This document shows positions 9,702 through 19,044 of a DNA stretch of 64,000 nt, in pieces. Source of the stretch: Gammaproteobacteria bacterium (GTDB taxonomy: Bacteria > Pseudomonadota > Gammaproteobacteria > Enterobacterales > Alteromonadaceae); assembly GCA_018222985.1 (NCBI GenBank), contig JAAEZG010000004.1, positions 141,688 to 205,687 of the forward strand, in the 5' to 3' direction. The notes under the pieces were generated by a model, which did no database searches, was not told the DNA's origin, and saw only the letters and a list, made by a program, of their open reading frames with translations. Position 1 is the first letter of the stretch; the number at the start of each line of letters is the position of its first letter. Position numbers and translations under genes: made by a program.

Positions 9702-9811
9702 GTGTCTGATATTTGCCTACCAGCTTCCTTGCTTTGACCTATTTTGCGCAGCAAGCTAGTAATGCGTGCTACCTTGAATGCTCCTCGCAAGTAACCGATC
9801 AAGGAGCGATC

Positions 9812-10489
9812 ATGACAAGTGTAAAAGACTGGCCTGTGGCCGAACGGCCGCGCGAAAAAATGGCGGAGTTGGGGGTTGCAACTCTTACCGATTCTGAGTT
9901 GCTGGCCATATTACTAGGCACTGGCATACGTGGCAAAGACGTGGTTGCGTATGCACGTGATTTGTTGAGTACCTTTGACGGCCTCGGCGGTATGCTTGCG
10001 GCTCCAGCAGAGTCATTGCTCGAGCAACCCGGGCTGGGGCCTGCTCGTGTCATGCAACTGCAAGTCGTTATGGAAATTTCCCGCCGTTATTTGGCGTGGC
10101 AATTGCGGCGCGATGACGGGTTTACCCAGCCGGCCATGGTGAAAGACTATTTAACCGCCCAGTTGCGGCACCAGCAGCGCGAAATTTTTGTGGTGCTGTT
10201 GTTAGACAGCCAACATAGATTATTAAAGTACGTTGAACTGTTTCAAGGCACCATTAATGCGGCGCCGGTGTATCCACGTGAAATTATAAAATTAGTGATG
10301 CAGCATAACGCTGCTGCAGTTATCTTGGCCCACAATCATCCTTCGGGTGTTGCTGAGCCAAGCCAGGCCGACCAGCGGGTTACAGAGCGTTTAAAGCGGG
10401 CACTGACCATGATCGATGTAGCTTTACTTGATCACTTCGTTATTGGTGCAGGATCGCCAGTTTCATTTGCCGAACGAGGGCTTCTGTAG
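9812..10489 (+). CDS. radC: RadC family protein (JAMM/MPN domain)
   Basis: 225 residues from the ATG at 9812, chosen because AAGGAG (9801-9806) stands 5 bases before it and the length fits the family; the frame stays open upstream. The N-terminal part carries helix-hairpin-helix-like segments (LLEQPGLGPARVMQL). The C-terminal MPN domain has the metal-binding motif HNHPSG, then PSQAD, giving the usual His-x-His...Asp set. RadC was once linked to repair, but its biochemical role is unsettled. It precedes rpmB and rpmG as in E. coli. Confidence 0.93.
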   Translation: MTSVKDWPVAERPREKMAELGVATLTDSELLAILLGTGIRGKDVVAYARDLLSTFDGLGGMLAAPAESLLEQPGLGPARVMQLQVVMEISRRYLAWQLRRDDGFTQPAMVKDYLTAQLRHQQREIFVVLLLDSQHRLLKYVELFQGTINAAPVYPREIIKLVMQHNAAAVILAHNHPSGVAEPSQADQRVTERLKRALTMIDVALLDHFVIGAGSPVSFAERGLL

Positions 10490-10544
10490 TAAAGTAGCGC
10501 CGCCGTTTACAGGATCACAATGATCAAAAAATATCAGCGATCAC

Positions 10545-10573
10545 TTGATTGCCGGGCCAATTTGCTGTATAAA
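10545..10573 (+). promoter_or_regulatory. Promoter of rpmB-rpmG
   Basis: TTGATT (10545-10550) and TATAAA (10568-10573) are spaced by exactly 17 bases, about 75 bases before the rpmB start. The bases just after the -10 are GC-rich (GCGCCC), like the discriminators of ppGpp-sensitive ribosomal promoters. That regulation is inference. Confidence 0.6.
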
Positions 10574-10647
10574 ATGCGCCCTCGGATTCAAGGCAAGGCC
10601 GCGATGGGCGACAGGCGAGCTTGAAGCAATTTTGGAGTAAAAAAACG

Positions 10648-10884
10648 ATGTCACGAGTATGTCAAGTTACAGGAAAGCGTCCGGTTACCGGTAATAACCG
10701 TTCACACGCGCGCAATGCGACCAAGCGTCGTTTCCTGCCGAACCTACAATCTCACCGCTTCTGGGTAGAATCAGAAAAGCGTTGGGTGAAGTTGCGTATC
10801 TCTACTAAAGGTATGCGTATTGTTGATAAAAATGGTATCGACGCGGTGCTTGCAGAAATGCGCGCTCGCGGCGAAAAAGTGTAA
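10648..10884 (+). CDS. rpmB: 50S ribosomal protein L28
   Basis: 78 residues from the ATG at 10648, matching the E. coli length; a ribosome site GGAG lies at 10634-10637. A TTG start at 10621 would add nine residues not found in the family. Motifs are [30 protein letters not shown] and [13 protein letters not shown]. It is an exposed large-subunit protein. rpmG follows after 11 bases in the same operon. Confidence 0.98.
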   Translation: MSRVCQVTGKRPVTGNNRSHARNATKRRFLPNLQSHRFWVESEKRWVKLRISTKGMRIVDKNGIDAVLAEMRARGEKV

Positions 10885-10895
10885 GGAGCTAAACC

Positions 10896-11051
10896 ATGCG
10901 CGATAAGATCCGTCTAGTTTCTTCTGCCGGTACTGGTTTCTTCTACACCACCGACAAGAACAAACGCAACATGCCAGAAAAAATGGAAATCAAAAAATAC
11001 GATCCAGTGGTTCGTAAGCACGTGATTTTCAAAGAAGCTAAAATTAAGTAA
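10896..11051 (+). CDS. rpmG: 50S ribosomal protein L33
   Basis: 51 residues, beginning [19 protein letters not shown] and ending VIFKEAKIK. The start has an AAGGAG ribosome site that overlaps the rpmB stop region (10883-10888). The family matches throughout; the N-terminus is about four residues shorter than E. coli L33. It has no CxxC pairs, so it is the zinc-independent form. A strong terminator follows and ends the rpmB-rpmG unit. Confidence 0.97.
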   Translation: MRDKIRLVSSAGTGFFYTTDKNKRNMPEKMEIKKYDPVVRKHVIFKEAKIK

Positions 11052-11062
11052 GCTTCTTCTGA

Positions 11063-11099
11063 GCACAAAAAACCCAGTCTCGACTGGGTTTTTTTGTGC
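11063..11099 (+). terminator. Rho-independent terminator after rpmG
   Basis: A stem of ACCCAGT-type sequence (11067-11078 with 11083-11095) closes a CTCG loop and is followed by seven T. Outer GCAC/GTGC pairs extend the stem. It may also serve the convergent oxygenase gene. Confidence 0.93.
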
Positions 11100-11130
11100 C
11101 TGTTGTTCAATGTTTAAGCCATAGTTCAAG

Positions 11131-11787
11131 CTACCGAGTTGGGTCAATTACCCCGTTAACGCTGTTATTATGCCGGTACCAGCCGGTTATACTAAAGCGG
11201 TCGCGCTGCCCAGCAAGCACTTCATGCACAAACACGTCACTTAAAAACACCACAAGTTTACCGGCCTCGGGAAGAACTTGTTCAAGTACTTCGCCGCGCT
11301 CGCCATAAATAATGAGTTGGCCACCGTCGGTTTCGTGCCATTCGGGGTTTAGGTAAAACACCGTGGTTAGTATACGATTACTGCGGCCTTTGAATGCATC
11401 CAGGTGTTTGCGATAAAAGGCACCTGGCGGATAATGCGCTAGGTGGCACTCATAATCGAACAGCCCCATAAAAAGTTCACGGTTAACTTCTAAACGCAAA
11501 TTTTCCATCATGTCTAAATAGGCTTTTTCAGGAGCCTCTTGGGCGCTTAGCCAACGGATCTTATCTTGGCGTACTGCCGTATTCGTCGTGTATTGGTCAG
11601 CACGACCAATACCGGCCTGCTGCCAGTCGGCAGCGTTTAGCTGCTGTGCATAGTTAAACAGCAGTTGGCAGTATTGTGCGGCAAGAAAATTTGGCACAAT
11701 AACGTAACCTTGCGCGGCGAGCAGATCAAAATCGATGGCGGACGTTTTAAATGCCGATTGCTCAAGCGCGTGTGCAGTTATTGTCAT
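11131..11787 (-). CDS. 2OG-Fe(II) oxygenase, prolyl 4-hydroxylase-like
   Basis: 218 residues from the ATG at 11787, chosen because GGAG lies about ten bases upstream; the longer frame to 11853 has no such site. The double-stranded beta-helix core shows the iron ligands His-x-Asp in RKHLDAF and the distal His in VFVHEVL. The Arg in RFSITGWYR is the expected 2-oxoglutarate anchor. Related bacterial enzymes act as prolyl hydroxylases, with EF-Tu as a reported target in Pseudomonas. That substrate is inference here, though the position between ribosomal protein genes and mutM is suggestive. It faces rpmG convergently and mutM divergently. Confidence 0.82.
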   Translation of the reverse strand: MTITAHALEQSAFKTSAIDFDLLAAQGYVIVPNFLAAQYCQLLFNYAQQLNAADWQQAGIGRADQYTTNTAVRQDKIRWLSAQEAPEKAYLDMMENLRLEVNRELFMGLFDYECHLAHYPPGAFYRKHLDAFKGRSNRILTTVFYLNPEWHETDGGQLIIYGERGEVLEQVLPEAGKLVVFLSDVFVHEVLAGQRDRFSITGWYRHNNSVNGVIDPTR

Positions 11788-11867
11788 GAAGCGAACACTC
11801 CAGCTATTGGTCGCGCGAATATAGAGTAGCTTGCTAAGAAAAACAAGCGTCATACGATGGACTATTT

Positions 11868-12683
11868 ATGCCTGAATTACCTGAAGTTGAAGTAAGTCGG
11901 CGTGGTATTGCACCACATCTTGAAAGCCAGCAAATAACTGACGTGGTCGTACGCGATAGACGCTTACGCTGGCCAATTCCGGAAGAAATTTCCAACGTGG
12001 TGGGCGCAACCATTACTCAGGTTGAACGCCGCGCAAAATACTTAATTATTCATACCACGCAGGGATATTTGATTGTGCATCTCGGTATGTCTGGTGCGTT
12101 ACGCGTTGTTCCGGCAAATACCTTGGTTGTAAAACACGATCACATCGATTTGGTACTGGCTTCAGGTTGGTGCTTGCGTTTCAATGACCCACGCCGATTT
12201 GGTTGTTGGCTGTATAGCGCTGAACACCCGGCTGAAGGCCACCCGTTATTAGCCAAACTTGGGCCCGAGCCATTGACTGACGCGTTTAATGTGGACCACC
12301 TATACAACATGTCACGTGGCAAGCAACAAGCGATTAAAACCTTCATTATGGATAACCATGTGGTTGTCGGGGTGGGGAATATCTACGCGAACGAGTCGCT
12401 CTTTAAAGCCGGTATAAACCCGAAACGTGCGGCAGGCAAAATTAGTCGCGCCCGCTATGAGCGCTTAGTGCCAATTATTAAAGCCACCTTGGCGAAGGCG
12501 ATAGAGCAGGGTGGCACCACGCTGCAAGACTTTACCCAAGCCGATGGGCAACCTGGTTATTTCAAACAAGAACTCATGGTTTACGGTCGCGGCGGCAAAC
12601 TGTGTATGCAATGCGGTGGCCGCTTAAAAGAAATTCGCCTTGGCCAGCGCAGTACGGTTTATTGTGCGCATTGTCAGCGCTAG
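11868..12683 (+). CDS. mutM: Formamidopyrimidine-DNA glycosylase (Fpg)
   Basis: 271 residues. It removes 8-oxoguanine and formamidopyrimidines and nicks the resulting abasic site. The catalytic N-terminus [12 protein letters not shown] is intact after removal of Met. NDPRRFG is the damage-recognition loop. [13 protein letters not shown] is the helix-two-turn-helix region. The zinc finger at the C-terminus holds four Cys (CMQCGG and YCAHCQR). Its TAG shares the palindrome CTAG with the stop codon of convergent bioH. Confidence 0.97.
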   Translation: MPELPEVEVSRRGIAPHLESQQITDVVVRDRRLRWPIPEEISNVVGATITQVERRAKYLIIHTTQGYLIVHLGMSGALRVVPANTLVVKHDHIDLVLASGWCLRFNDPRRFGCWLYSAEHPAEGHPLLAKLGPEPLTDAFNVDHLYNMSRGKQQAIKTFIMDNHVVVGVGNIYANESLFKAGINPKRAAGKISRARYERLVPIIKATLAKAIEQGGTTLQDFTQADGQPGYFKQELMVYGRGGKLCMQCGGRLKEIRLGQRSTVYCAHCQR

Positions 12684-13489
12684 GTTATTTCAAGCTCTGA
12701 ATTAACTCGTTGTAGAAACGGCCTTAGTGCCGCCATAAAGCCTTCTGCGTCGCTAATAAAGGGCGCATGGCTACAATGCGCTGCAATAACTGGCTGTTCG
12801 CTCGCCAGCTCGGCTGGTAATCGTTGCGTTACTTGCTCGGCAACAGCCACAGGCACTAAGGCATCAAGCCTGCCATAAATACGTAACAACGGCACTTGCA
12901 GGTGTTTTAGCTGCTGCCGTAAGTCGACAGTTGCTAGCATATCTAAACCGGCATCAAGCACCTCAACCGAGGCCATTGGCTTGGCGAATAGCCACTCTTT
13001 GATTTGTTTGACGTCGTCACGCGCGTGCGGCGAACCTAATGACTGTAATGCCAGAAAACGCTCAACAGTGCGCTTGAAGTCTTTGCTTAGTTGTTTAGCG
13101 AACGTATTGAGCACATGAGGCTCAATACCCGGCCAGCTGTCTTGGGCCGGAAAGTAAGGCGATGAGGCCACTGTGGTCAGGCTGTGAAATCGCTCGGGGT
13201 GGTTTAGCGCCAATTGGGTAGCTACGAGCCCCCCCAGCGACCAACCAATCAGGTGACACTTCTCAGGCAGTGCTTCGAGCGTTAGCTGACACAAATTCTC
13301 AAACGACAATTCGCGGTTATCTGGCCACGGCGAGTCACCATAACCTGGTAAGTCGAGGCGATGTAACCGTCCCTCGCGCGCCAAGGGTTCCACCACGGGT
13401 GTCCAGATGTTGGCATTCAGCCCCCAGCCATGGAGTACAACAATATCCGTTCCTGTGCCCCTGACGGCACGCCAAACTGAAGCTACCAT
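12680..13489 (-). CDS. bioH: BioH, pimeloyl-[acyl-carrier protein] methyl ester esterase
   Basis: 269 residues, an alpha/beta hydrolase. It frees pimeloyl-ACP from its methyl ester during biotin synthesis. The nucleophile is Ser84 in GWSLGG; the acid is the Asp in RLDALVP and the base the His in CSHAPF. The oxyanion loop is LHGWGLN. Neighbours comF (divergent) and nfuA are the same as in E. coli, which supports BioH over other esterases. The first bases overlap nothing; comF starts 35 bases away on the other strand. Confidence 0.92.
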   Translation of the reverse strand: MVASVWRAVRGTGTDIVVLHGWGLNANIWTPVVEPLAREGRLHRLDLPGYGDSPWPDNRELSFENLCQLTLEALPEKCHLIGWSLGGLVATQLALNHPERFHSLTTVASSPYFPAQDSWPGIEPHVLNTFAKQLSKDFKRTVERFLALQSLGSPHARDDVKQIKEWLFAKPMASVEVLDAGLDMLATVDLRQQLKHLQVPLLRIYGRLDALVPVAVAEQVTQRLPAELASEQPVIAAHCSHAPFISDAEGFMAALRPFLQRVNSELEIT

Positions 13490-13523
13490 TACCTGTTCTC
13501 TACCACTGCAAAAGGATGTGCCT

Positions 13524-14195
13524 ATGTTAGGGTATTGCTGGTTGTGTGATCAATCGTTACGTGTTGCTGAAGTGACAGGATTTTGCCAAGTATGCTTGCG
13601 TGACTTACCTAGGTTGCCGCCATCGTGTGTGCGTTGGCGGTGTCAAAACCCTGAACGCGCTGCTGGCCGGCATTGGTTTTCGGCGTTTAGCTGGCAACCA
13701 GATATACAGCACCTTATTCACCGCTTTAAGTTTCAGCGCTGCCCGGAATTGGCCAACGTGCTGGCACCATTTTTGGCGGCGCAAGTACGCCATTGCTATC
13801 GCGACCGCCCTCAGGCATGGCCTGACATGTTGGTGGCTATGCCCATGACCTACAAACGTTGGTGTCAGCGGGGCTACAATCAAGCCGGTTTGTTAACGCA
13901 TGCGTTAGCACCAGGGGTGCAATTGCCGGTTGCTACCGGCTTGCTGAGGCGCCTCCGCGACGACCAAGCTAAGCAACATCAGTCGGGTGCAGAGCAGCGT
14001 TGGCAAAATATGCGCAATAGTATGTACTGCACACGAAATGTTACGGGGTTAAAGTTAGCGATTATTGATGATGTTCTTACCACCGGCGCCTCGGCTTCAG
14101 CAGCAGCCGAGGCACTGATGCGTCGCGGTGCTAGTGCGGTTGATGTATGGACGCTCGCATACGCAGAGCCACACCAACCGCGGGCAGGTGTTTAA
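13524..14195 (+). CDS. comF: ComF family protein (phosphoribosyltransferase-like)
   Basis: 223 residues from the ATG at 13524, with an AAAGGA ribosome site about eight bases before it. A longer frame begins at 13407 but would run through the bioH promoter. The N-terminus has a Cys4 zinc-ribbon (CWLCDQ and CQVC). The C-terminal phosphoribosyltransferase fold has the PRPP loop IIDDVLTTGAS. In naturally competent species ComF is needed for uptake of single-stranded DNA; the E. coli equivalent is GntX. Its TAA overlaps the stop of the convergent M14 peptidase gene by four bases. Confidence 0.93.
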   Translation: MLGYCWLCDQSLRVAEVTGFCQVCLRDLPRLPPSCVRWRCQNPERAAGRHWFSAFSWQPDIQHLIHRFKFQRCPELANVLAPFLAAQVRHCYRDRPQAWPDMLVAMPMTYKRWCQRGYNQAGLLTHALAPGVQLPVATGLLRRLRDDQAKQHQSGAEQRWQNMRNSMYCTRNVTGLKLAIIDDVLTTGASASAAAEALMRRGASAVDVWTLAYAEPHQPRAGV

Positions 14196-16816
14196 TGTGC
14201 GTGGGCGGCTTCAGCGGCTTCTGCTGCTGCGGCCTCTACATTTTCTTCATCGCTTAGGGTTGGGCGCACTTCAGGTGCCAAGAAAATAGCATTGCTGAGT
14301 AATTTTGCGCTGCCCCAGAAAAACGCGCGGAAGTTTACATCGTCAGCGAATGCAATGACGCGTCCGCGGCCCTTGCGGTGCGCCATAATCGCCGCTTTAT
14401 CCGCTAACACTTGCTGGTTTGGCTTGGCAGTGAAACCGGCCAATAGCGGCGCTTTTTCGCTGTAACGCGCCACGGTAACGAATGGCTGATCGGGAACCAC
14501 CATGGCGTTAAGGCTATCTTTGAAAACCGGCAATGTTTTACGCGGAAAACCAAAGGTTAACGGGTGCGTGGTGTCTAGTTGCAATTCGAAAATGGCGCCA
14601 GCTAAACGACGCTGTCCATAAAAGTCGTCCATGTCGCCATAGCTAAGGTCTTGTTGCTCGAAAGCTTCGCGGAAAGCTTTGTTCTCGACAAACTTGGCAG
14701 CAAGAATATTGTGGTCACTTAGCCATTTTGCGCCGCCTTGTTGGCCAATAATAACACCACCGTTATTCACCCAATCACGTAAGCGCTCAGCGCTGTGTTT
14801 GTTCAGGTTGGAATAGCGTCCATCGAGCATCAAAATATGCGTGTAGCGACTTAAATCAACGTGATTCACGCGGTCGGTATCAACCATAGAAACCGGCAAA
14901 CCGACATGGCGGTCAAGGTAGTACCACGCTTCACCGGCCTCATACATATTGGCGTCAGTGCCCACCACCATCATCACACTAACTGGTTCAACCGGCGCCA
15001 AATTGCGGCTGCCGAGGTCCATGCCTTTTGGCGTTAAGCCCGAGCTAATGGCATGCACTTGCAACTGGTTGTCAGTGGCAATTTCGGCGAGCTTTTGCTG
15101 CACTTGCTGCCAATTTTGCGACTGATAAGCGCGCGTCACGACTACTGTGCCAGGCGAGAGTGCGACGTCGCCGTTCGCGGTTTTTGCGGTAAAACCTTGG
15201 TTTGCTTGGCGCACATGAATGCCCGCTTGCAGCAAGCGACTTAAAGCACGTGGTGCAAAATAGCTATGCCATTCGAACGCATAAGCATAAGCATCAGCAA
15301 CTAGCTGAACAGGTTGTGACTTAGGCGCTTGCCATGGCTGTTTAGCGACATCAATGCTCCAGCCGTCAAACTCACCAAACTGTACGTTAAAGGCATGTGG
15401 GAAGGTCCAACCTGAAACGTCATAAAAGGTGTTGTCTTTAAAGCTTTGCTGGTTCATGAAAATTGCGCGAATTAACACGTACTGCTCTTGCGCCAGTGGT
15501 ATGTAATAGCTGCTACCGGGTGAATATTTCACACCATCTACGTTCACTGACTTGGTTATTGGGTAGCTCTTAATACCGTGCTGCGCCAGAATATTCAGCA
15601 TTTCGTTCAGGCGCGCAGGGTCGGTATTATCGCCCACCACATAACCTTTAAAGTCGGCTTTGTTGGCGGCGGCCATGGCGTCATCATAAAAACGCTGTTG
15701 GTAGTCTAAAAACCATTTTTTGTTGGCATGCGCGCCATACATCGTGGTTAATGACGTGGTGAACTGATTCTGAATGGTAAATGGAAACTCAACTAAGCCG
15801 TTGACTGAGTCTTGCGCGTGGCCGCGGCTTGAAGCTTGTTCAAACAAAATGCCAATAGCGCCTTGCACGTCTGGGTAAGTAGAGCCTTTACCCACGTAAA
15901 AGTCATCAAACGCCTCTTCGGTAAAATACAAGCGGCCTTGTTGGTCTAACGCTGCTGCGTGGCCTTCGGCAAGTGTTTGGGTTAACTTCACGTTTTCGTC
16001 TGGCGTATTGGGGTTTTTGCGTGAAGGAATACCCGGCTGGAAGAAAAACGTACTATCGGTACCCATTTCATGGAAGTCGGTCAGCACATTTGGCTTCCAC
16101 TTTTGAAAGTTGGCAATGCGTGCACGTGACTCTGGGTGTTGCAGTAACAACCAGTCGCGATTCAAATCAAACCAGTAGTGGTTAACGCGGCCACGAGGCA
16201 TGGGTTGAACATGCTCACGATGTTGTGTGTCGGCCACTAAGTTTTGACTTTTATGCTGATTCGCCCATTGGGCAAAGCGTGCTAACCCGTCAGGGTTGAA
16301 GCTTGGGTCAAGCAGAATAATGCTGTCACGTAGTACAGCTTCAATTTTTTCACCTTCTGCCGCGGCTAGGTAATAGGCATACAATAATGCCGAGTTACTA
16401 CCGCTTGGCTCGTCGCCATGAATGCTGTAACCCATGTAGAGCACCAAGGGTGCGGTTTCCACGTCACCTTTTTGGTTCGGATCTGCCAGTGCCACGTGTT
16501 GTTGGCGCAAGGCCTCAATATTGCCGTGGTTCTCTGGCGAGGTTACCGTGACCAACACCAGTGGGCGGCGCTCGTGCGTGTAGCCAGTTATTTCAAACTG
16601 GAAACGGTCTGATTTTTCAGACAGCACTTCCATGTACCGAACAAGTTGCTCAGGGCGTACGTGCCATTCACCCACTTCATAACCTAAAACTTCTTTGGGA
16701 GTGGGAATGTCAGGGTTGTAGCTAACATCATCGGGCAAATAGTCGTTGAGTGTTGTAGCGTGCGAGGTGACCGATAGCAACAGCCCCACAAACGCGATAG
16801 CAAACTTGCGAACCAT
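14192..16816 (-). CDS. Secreted M14 family zinc carboxypeptidase
   Basis: 874 residues. The signal peptide MVRKFAIAFVGLLLSVTSHA cuts after Ala20. The M14 domain has zinc ligands His133 and Glu136 (SIHGDEPSGSN) and His249 (TDFHEMG), with substrate Arg in FDLNRDW; the later Glu in LFEQASSRG is the probable catalytic base. About 450 residues follow the peptidase domain and contain a glutamine-amidotransferase-like stretch (GGVIIGQQGG). The C-terminus is an unusual Ala/Glu/His tail (EAAAAEAAEAAHAH). Such large secreted M14 proteins are common in marine protein-degrading gammaproteobacteria. Specificity is not known. Confidence 0.85.
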   Translation of the reverse strand: MVRKFAIAFVGLLLSVTSHATTLNDYLPDDVSYNPDIPTPKEVLGYEVGEWHVRPEQLVRYMEVLSEKSDRFQFEITGYTHERRPLVLVTVTSPENHGNIEALRQQHVALADPNQKGDVETAPLVLYMGYSIHGDEPSGSNSALLYAYYLAAAEGEKIEAVLRDSIILLDPSFNPDGLARFAQWANQHKSQNLVADTQHREHVQPMPRGRVNHYWFDLNRDWLLLQHPESRARIANFQKWKPNVLTDFHEMGTDSTFFFQPGIPSRKNPNTPDENVKLTQTLAEGHAAALDQQGRLYFTEEAFDDFYVGKGSTYPDVQGAIGILFEQASSRGHAQDSVNGLVEFPFTIQNQFTTSLTTMYGAHANKKWFLDYQQRFYDDAMAAANKADFKGYVVGDNTDPARLNEMLNILAQHGIKSYPITKSVNVDGVKYSPGSSYYIPLAQEQYVLIRAIFMNQQSFKDNTFYDVSGWTFPHAFNVQFGEFDGWSIDVAKQPWQAPKSQPVQLVADAYAYAFEWHSYFAPRALSRLLQAGIHVRQANQGFTAKTANGDVALSPGTVVVTRAYQSQNWQQVQQKLAEIATDNQLQVHAISSGLTPKGMDLGSRNLAPVEPVSVMMVVGTDANMYEAGEAWYYLDRHVGLPVSMVDTDRVNHVDLSRYTHILMLDGRYSNLNKHSAERLRDWVNNGGVIIGQQGGAKWLSDHNILAAKFVENKAFREAFEQQDLSYGDMDDFYGQRRLAGAIFELQLDTTHPLTFGFPRKTLPVFKDSLNAMVVPDQPFVTVARYSEKAPLLAGFTAKPNQQVLADKAAIMAHRKGRGRVIAFADDVNFRAFFWGSAKLLSNAIFLAPEVRPTLSDEENVEAAAAEAAEAAHAH

Positions 16817-16922
16817 GTTTAATTCCTATGTTTCTGGCGAATTTAATAGCTCACCAAACTACCAAATTCTTGGTCGAAGCCAAAGCGGCTTACTATGCAA
16901 TGACCAAATTTTGCGATAAGAT

Positions 16923-16947
16923 ATACCCTACTAAATTACTCAGGTAT
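16923..16947 (+). promoter_or_regulatory. Candidate IscR type 1 operator upstream of nfuA
   Basis: This 25-base site begins ATACCC, has TACTAAATTACTC in its middle and ends GGTAT. It fits the published type 1 IscR consensus (ATASYYGACTRWWWYAGTCRRSTAT) at 23 of 25 positions; the two misses are G to T at position 7 and G to C at position 17. It ends 20 bases before the nfuA ATG. NfuA is an IscR target in E. coli, so the placement makes sense. Binding is inferred. Confidence 0.6.
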
Positions 16948-16967
16948 AGCAGTGAGGTGGTTAGCCC

Positions 16968-17546
16968 ATGATTCGTATTACAGAAAGTGCACAAGCACAT
17001 TTTCGCAAATTGCTTGCCGAACAAGCGGATAACACGAATATTCGCGTGTTTGTAGTGAACCCGGGCACGCCTTCAGCTGAGTGCGGGGTGTCATATTGCC
17101 CACCAGATTCGGTTGAAGCGGACGACGAAGTATTACCCTTTAGCGGTTTTGATGCGGTTGTTGATTCCGGTAGTGCGCCATTCTTGATCGACGCAGTGAT
17201 TGATTACGAAGAGCAAGATCTTGGTTCGCAATTAACCTTGAAAGCGCCAAATGCTAAAGCCAAAAAAGTATCTGACGACGCGCCGTTAATTGAACGCGTG
17301 GAGTATGTTATTCAGTCAGAAATTAACCCACAGCTGGCTAATCATGGCGGTAAAGTGGCAGTCAGCCAAATTACCGACGATGGTATTGCCGTGCTGCAGT
17401 TTGGTGGCGGTTGTAACGGTTGTAGCATGGTCGATGTCACCTTAAAAGAAGGCATCGAAAAAGAACTTGTACAACGCTTTCCTGGCGAGTTGAATGGCGT
17501 GCGAGACGTGACAGAGCATCAGCCTGGCGAACATTCGTACTATTAA
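16968..17546 (+). CDS. nfuA: NfuA, Fe-S cluster carrier
   Basis: 192 residues, the same length class as E. coli NfuA (191). The N-terminal A-type-like domain spans about 1-95 and lacks its cysteine set, as usual. The C-terminal Nfu domain holds the cluster ligands Cys149 and Cys152 in [11 protein letters not shown]. NfuA delivers [4Fe-4S] clusters to target enzymes, especially under oxidative or iron stress. Its ribosome site is GAGGTGG. In E. coli it lies beside gntX and bioH; here the M14 peptidase gene has come in between. Confidence 0.96.
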   Translation: MIRITESAQAHFRKLLAEQADNTNIRVFVVNPGTPSAECGVSYCPPDSVEADDEVLPFSGFDAVVDSGSAPFLIDAVIDYEEQDLGSQLTLKAPNAKAKKVSDDAPLIERVEYVIQSEINPQLANHGGKVAVSQITDDGIAVLQFGGGCNGCSMVDVTLKEGIEKELVQRFPGELNGVRDVTEHQPGEHSYY

Positions 17547-17574
17547 TCTTTACCAAAATTTAAACTTGTATAGA

Positions 17575-17598
17575 AAGTGGATGTGATCCCATCCACTT
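17575..17598 (+). terminator. Hairpin after nfuA
   Basis: A perfect 9-base inverted repeat (17575-17583 with 17590-17598) closes a six-base loop and is followed by a T-rich run (ATTTCTTTC). It is a likely terminator for nfuA, although the T tract is broken. Confidence 0.5.
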
Positions 17599-17646
17599 AT
17601 TTCTTTCGTAGTGTGAATTGCCTATACACACAATGAGGAAATAATC

Positions 17647-19044
17647 ATGAATGGGATCACAAAACTTGGTCTCGCATTGTCAGCAGCAGTTCTGCTTGTT
17701 GGCTGTGGTAGCGATGATGATACTCCAACCACCGTTGTAACTCCACCACCTCCGCCGCCAGAGTCTACCTTTGTGCGGGTTCACCATTCAGTAGCTGACG
17801 CTCCTGACGTTAATGTGTTAGTTGATGGTGAAGCGACGCTTTCAGGCGTACCTTTTGGTGCCTCGTCTGAAGTACTGGAGCTAGATGAAGGTTCTTACAG
17901 CATTCAAGTCGATGGTATTTTGGTTGACGAAAGTACCGCGACGGTTATTGGGCCGGCTGATTTAACCTTTGCCGCCAACACCCGTTACGAAATTTTCGCA
18001 GTCGGTAAAGTAGGTGATGAAACCATTGCACCGCTGATTATCGATAATCCAGTGAGCGATATCGCCGACGGTAATTTTCGCTTGCAGGTACTGCACGCAG
18101 CGCCAGATGCGCCAGCAGTTGATATTTACTTAACCGCTGTTGACGCTGACTTATCGGCAGAGCAGCCTGCAGCAACGCTCGAGTTCCAAGACTTTACACC
18201 GCAATTAGACGTGCCTGCGGGCGAATATCAAGTTCGCGTGACTGCAGCTGGTGACGCATCTGCTGTGGTATTTGACAGCGGTGCCGCAACCTTCGCCGCC
18301 GGTGAAGACCTCGTTATTGCTGCGGTAACAAATACCGGCACCGGTGACTCGCCAATTCAGCTGCAAGTAGCTGATGGTATGGGTGCTGAGCTGGTGTCAT
18401 CGGCTGATGCGGGTGGCGAGTTACGTATTGTGCATGCCAGTGCTGACGCACCCGCGGTAGACATTACGGTGAATAACGCAGCAACCCCAGCGGTTGAAGG
18501 CTTGGCCTTCTTACAGGCTACCGGTTTTATTAATCTGCCGGGCGCTGAGTATTTAGTTGATGTGGCTGCCGCAGGCGGTGACCCAGTCGTTATTGACGAT
18601 GCCGTATTGCCACTTGCCGACAACCAGCGCGTGAGCGTTTATGCAGTCGGCGCATTGGGCGATGGTTCGTTAACGTTGGCGGTGGTTGAAGACTGGACGC
18701 GTCGCATTGCCACTGAAGCGCAGGTGCAGTTAGTGCACGCTTCGCCAAGTGCGGGCGCTGTGGATATTTACGTCACGGCAACTGCTGACATTGCTGATGC
18801 AACGCCTGCGTTTGAAAACGTGCCGTTTAACCCAGCTGCGTTAGTGTCAACTGGCTATGTATCACTTATGCCAGGCACTTACACAGTCACCGTGACAGCC
18901 ACAGGCACCAAAGATGCTGCCATTGGCCCTATCGAGTTACAGCTTGACGGCGCAGGTGTTTACACCGCGGTCGCTGTTGACGCTACCGGTGGTGGTTTAC
19001 CGCCGCAGCTTATTTTGATGGATGATCTGGCACCAGCGATGTAA
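17647..19044 (+). CDS. DUF4397 repeat lipoprotein
   Basis: 465 residues. The lipobox LLVGC predicts lipidated Cys20, followed by an acidic and Pro-rich linker (VVTPPPPPPE). Four DUF4397-type repeats then start near residues 42, 143, 258 and 360. Each opens with a variant of LRIVHASADAPAVDIYV. The protein is strongly acidic. DUF4397 proteins are surface or periplasmic beta-rich proteins with no known activity. The gene overlaps the convergent MATE gene by 35 bases at its 3' end. Confidence 0.85.
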   Translation: MNGITKLGLALSAAVLLVGCGSDDDTPTTVVTPPPPPPESTFVRVHHSVADAPDVNVLVDGEATLSGVPFGASSEVLELDEGSYSIQVDGILVDESTATVIGPADLTFAANTRYEIFAVGKVGDETIAPLIIDNPVSDIADGNFRLQVLHAAPDAPAVDIYLTAVDADLSAEQPAATLEFQDFTPQLDVPAGEYQVRVTAAGDASAVVFDSGAATFAAGEDLVIAAVTNTGTGDSPIQLQVADGMGAELVSSADAGGELRIVHASADAPAVDITVNNAATPAVEGLAFLQATGFINLPGAEYLVDVAAAGGDPVVIDDAVLPLADNQRVSVYAVGALGDGSLTLAVVEDWTRRIATEAQVQLVHASPSAGAVDIYVTATADIADATPAFENVPFNPAALVSTGYVSLMPGTYTVTVTATGTKDAAIGPIELQLDGAGVYTAVAVDATGGGLPPQLILMDDLAPAM

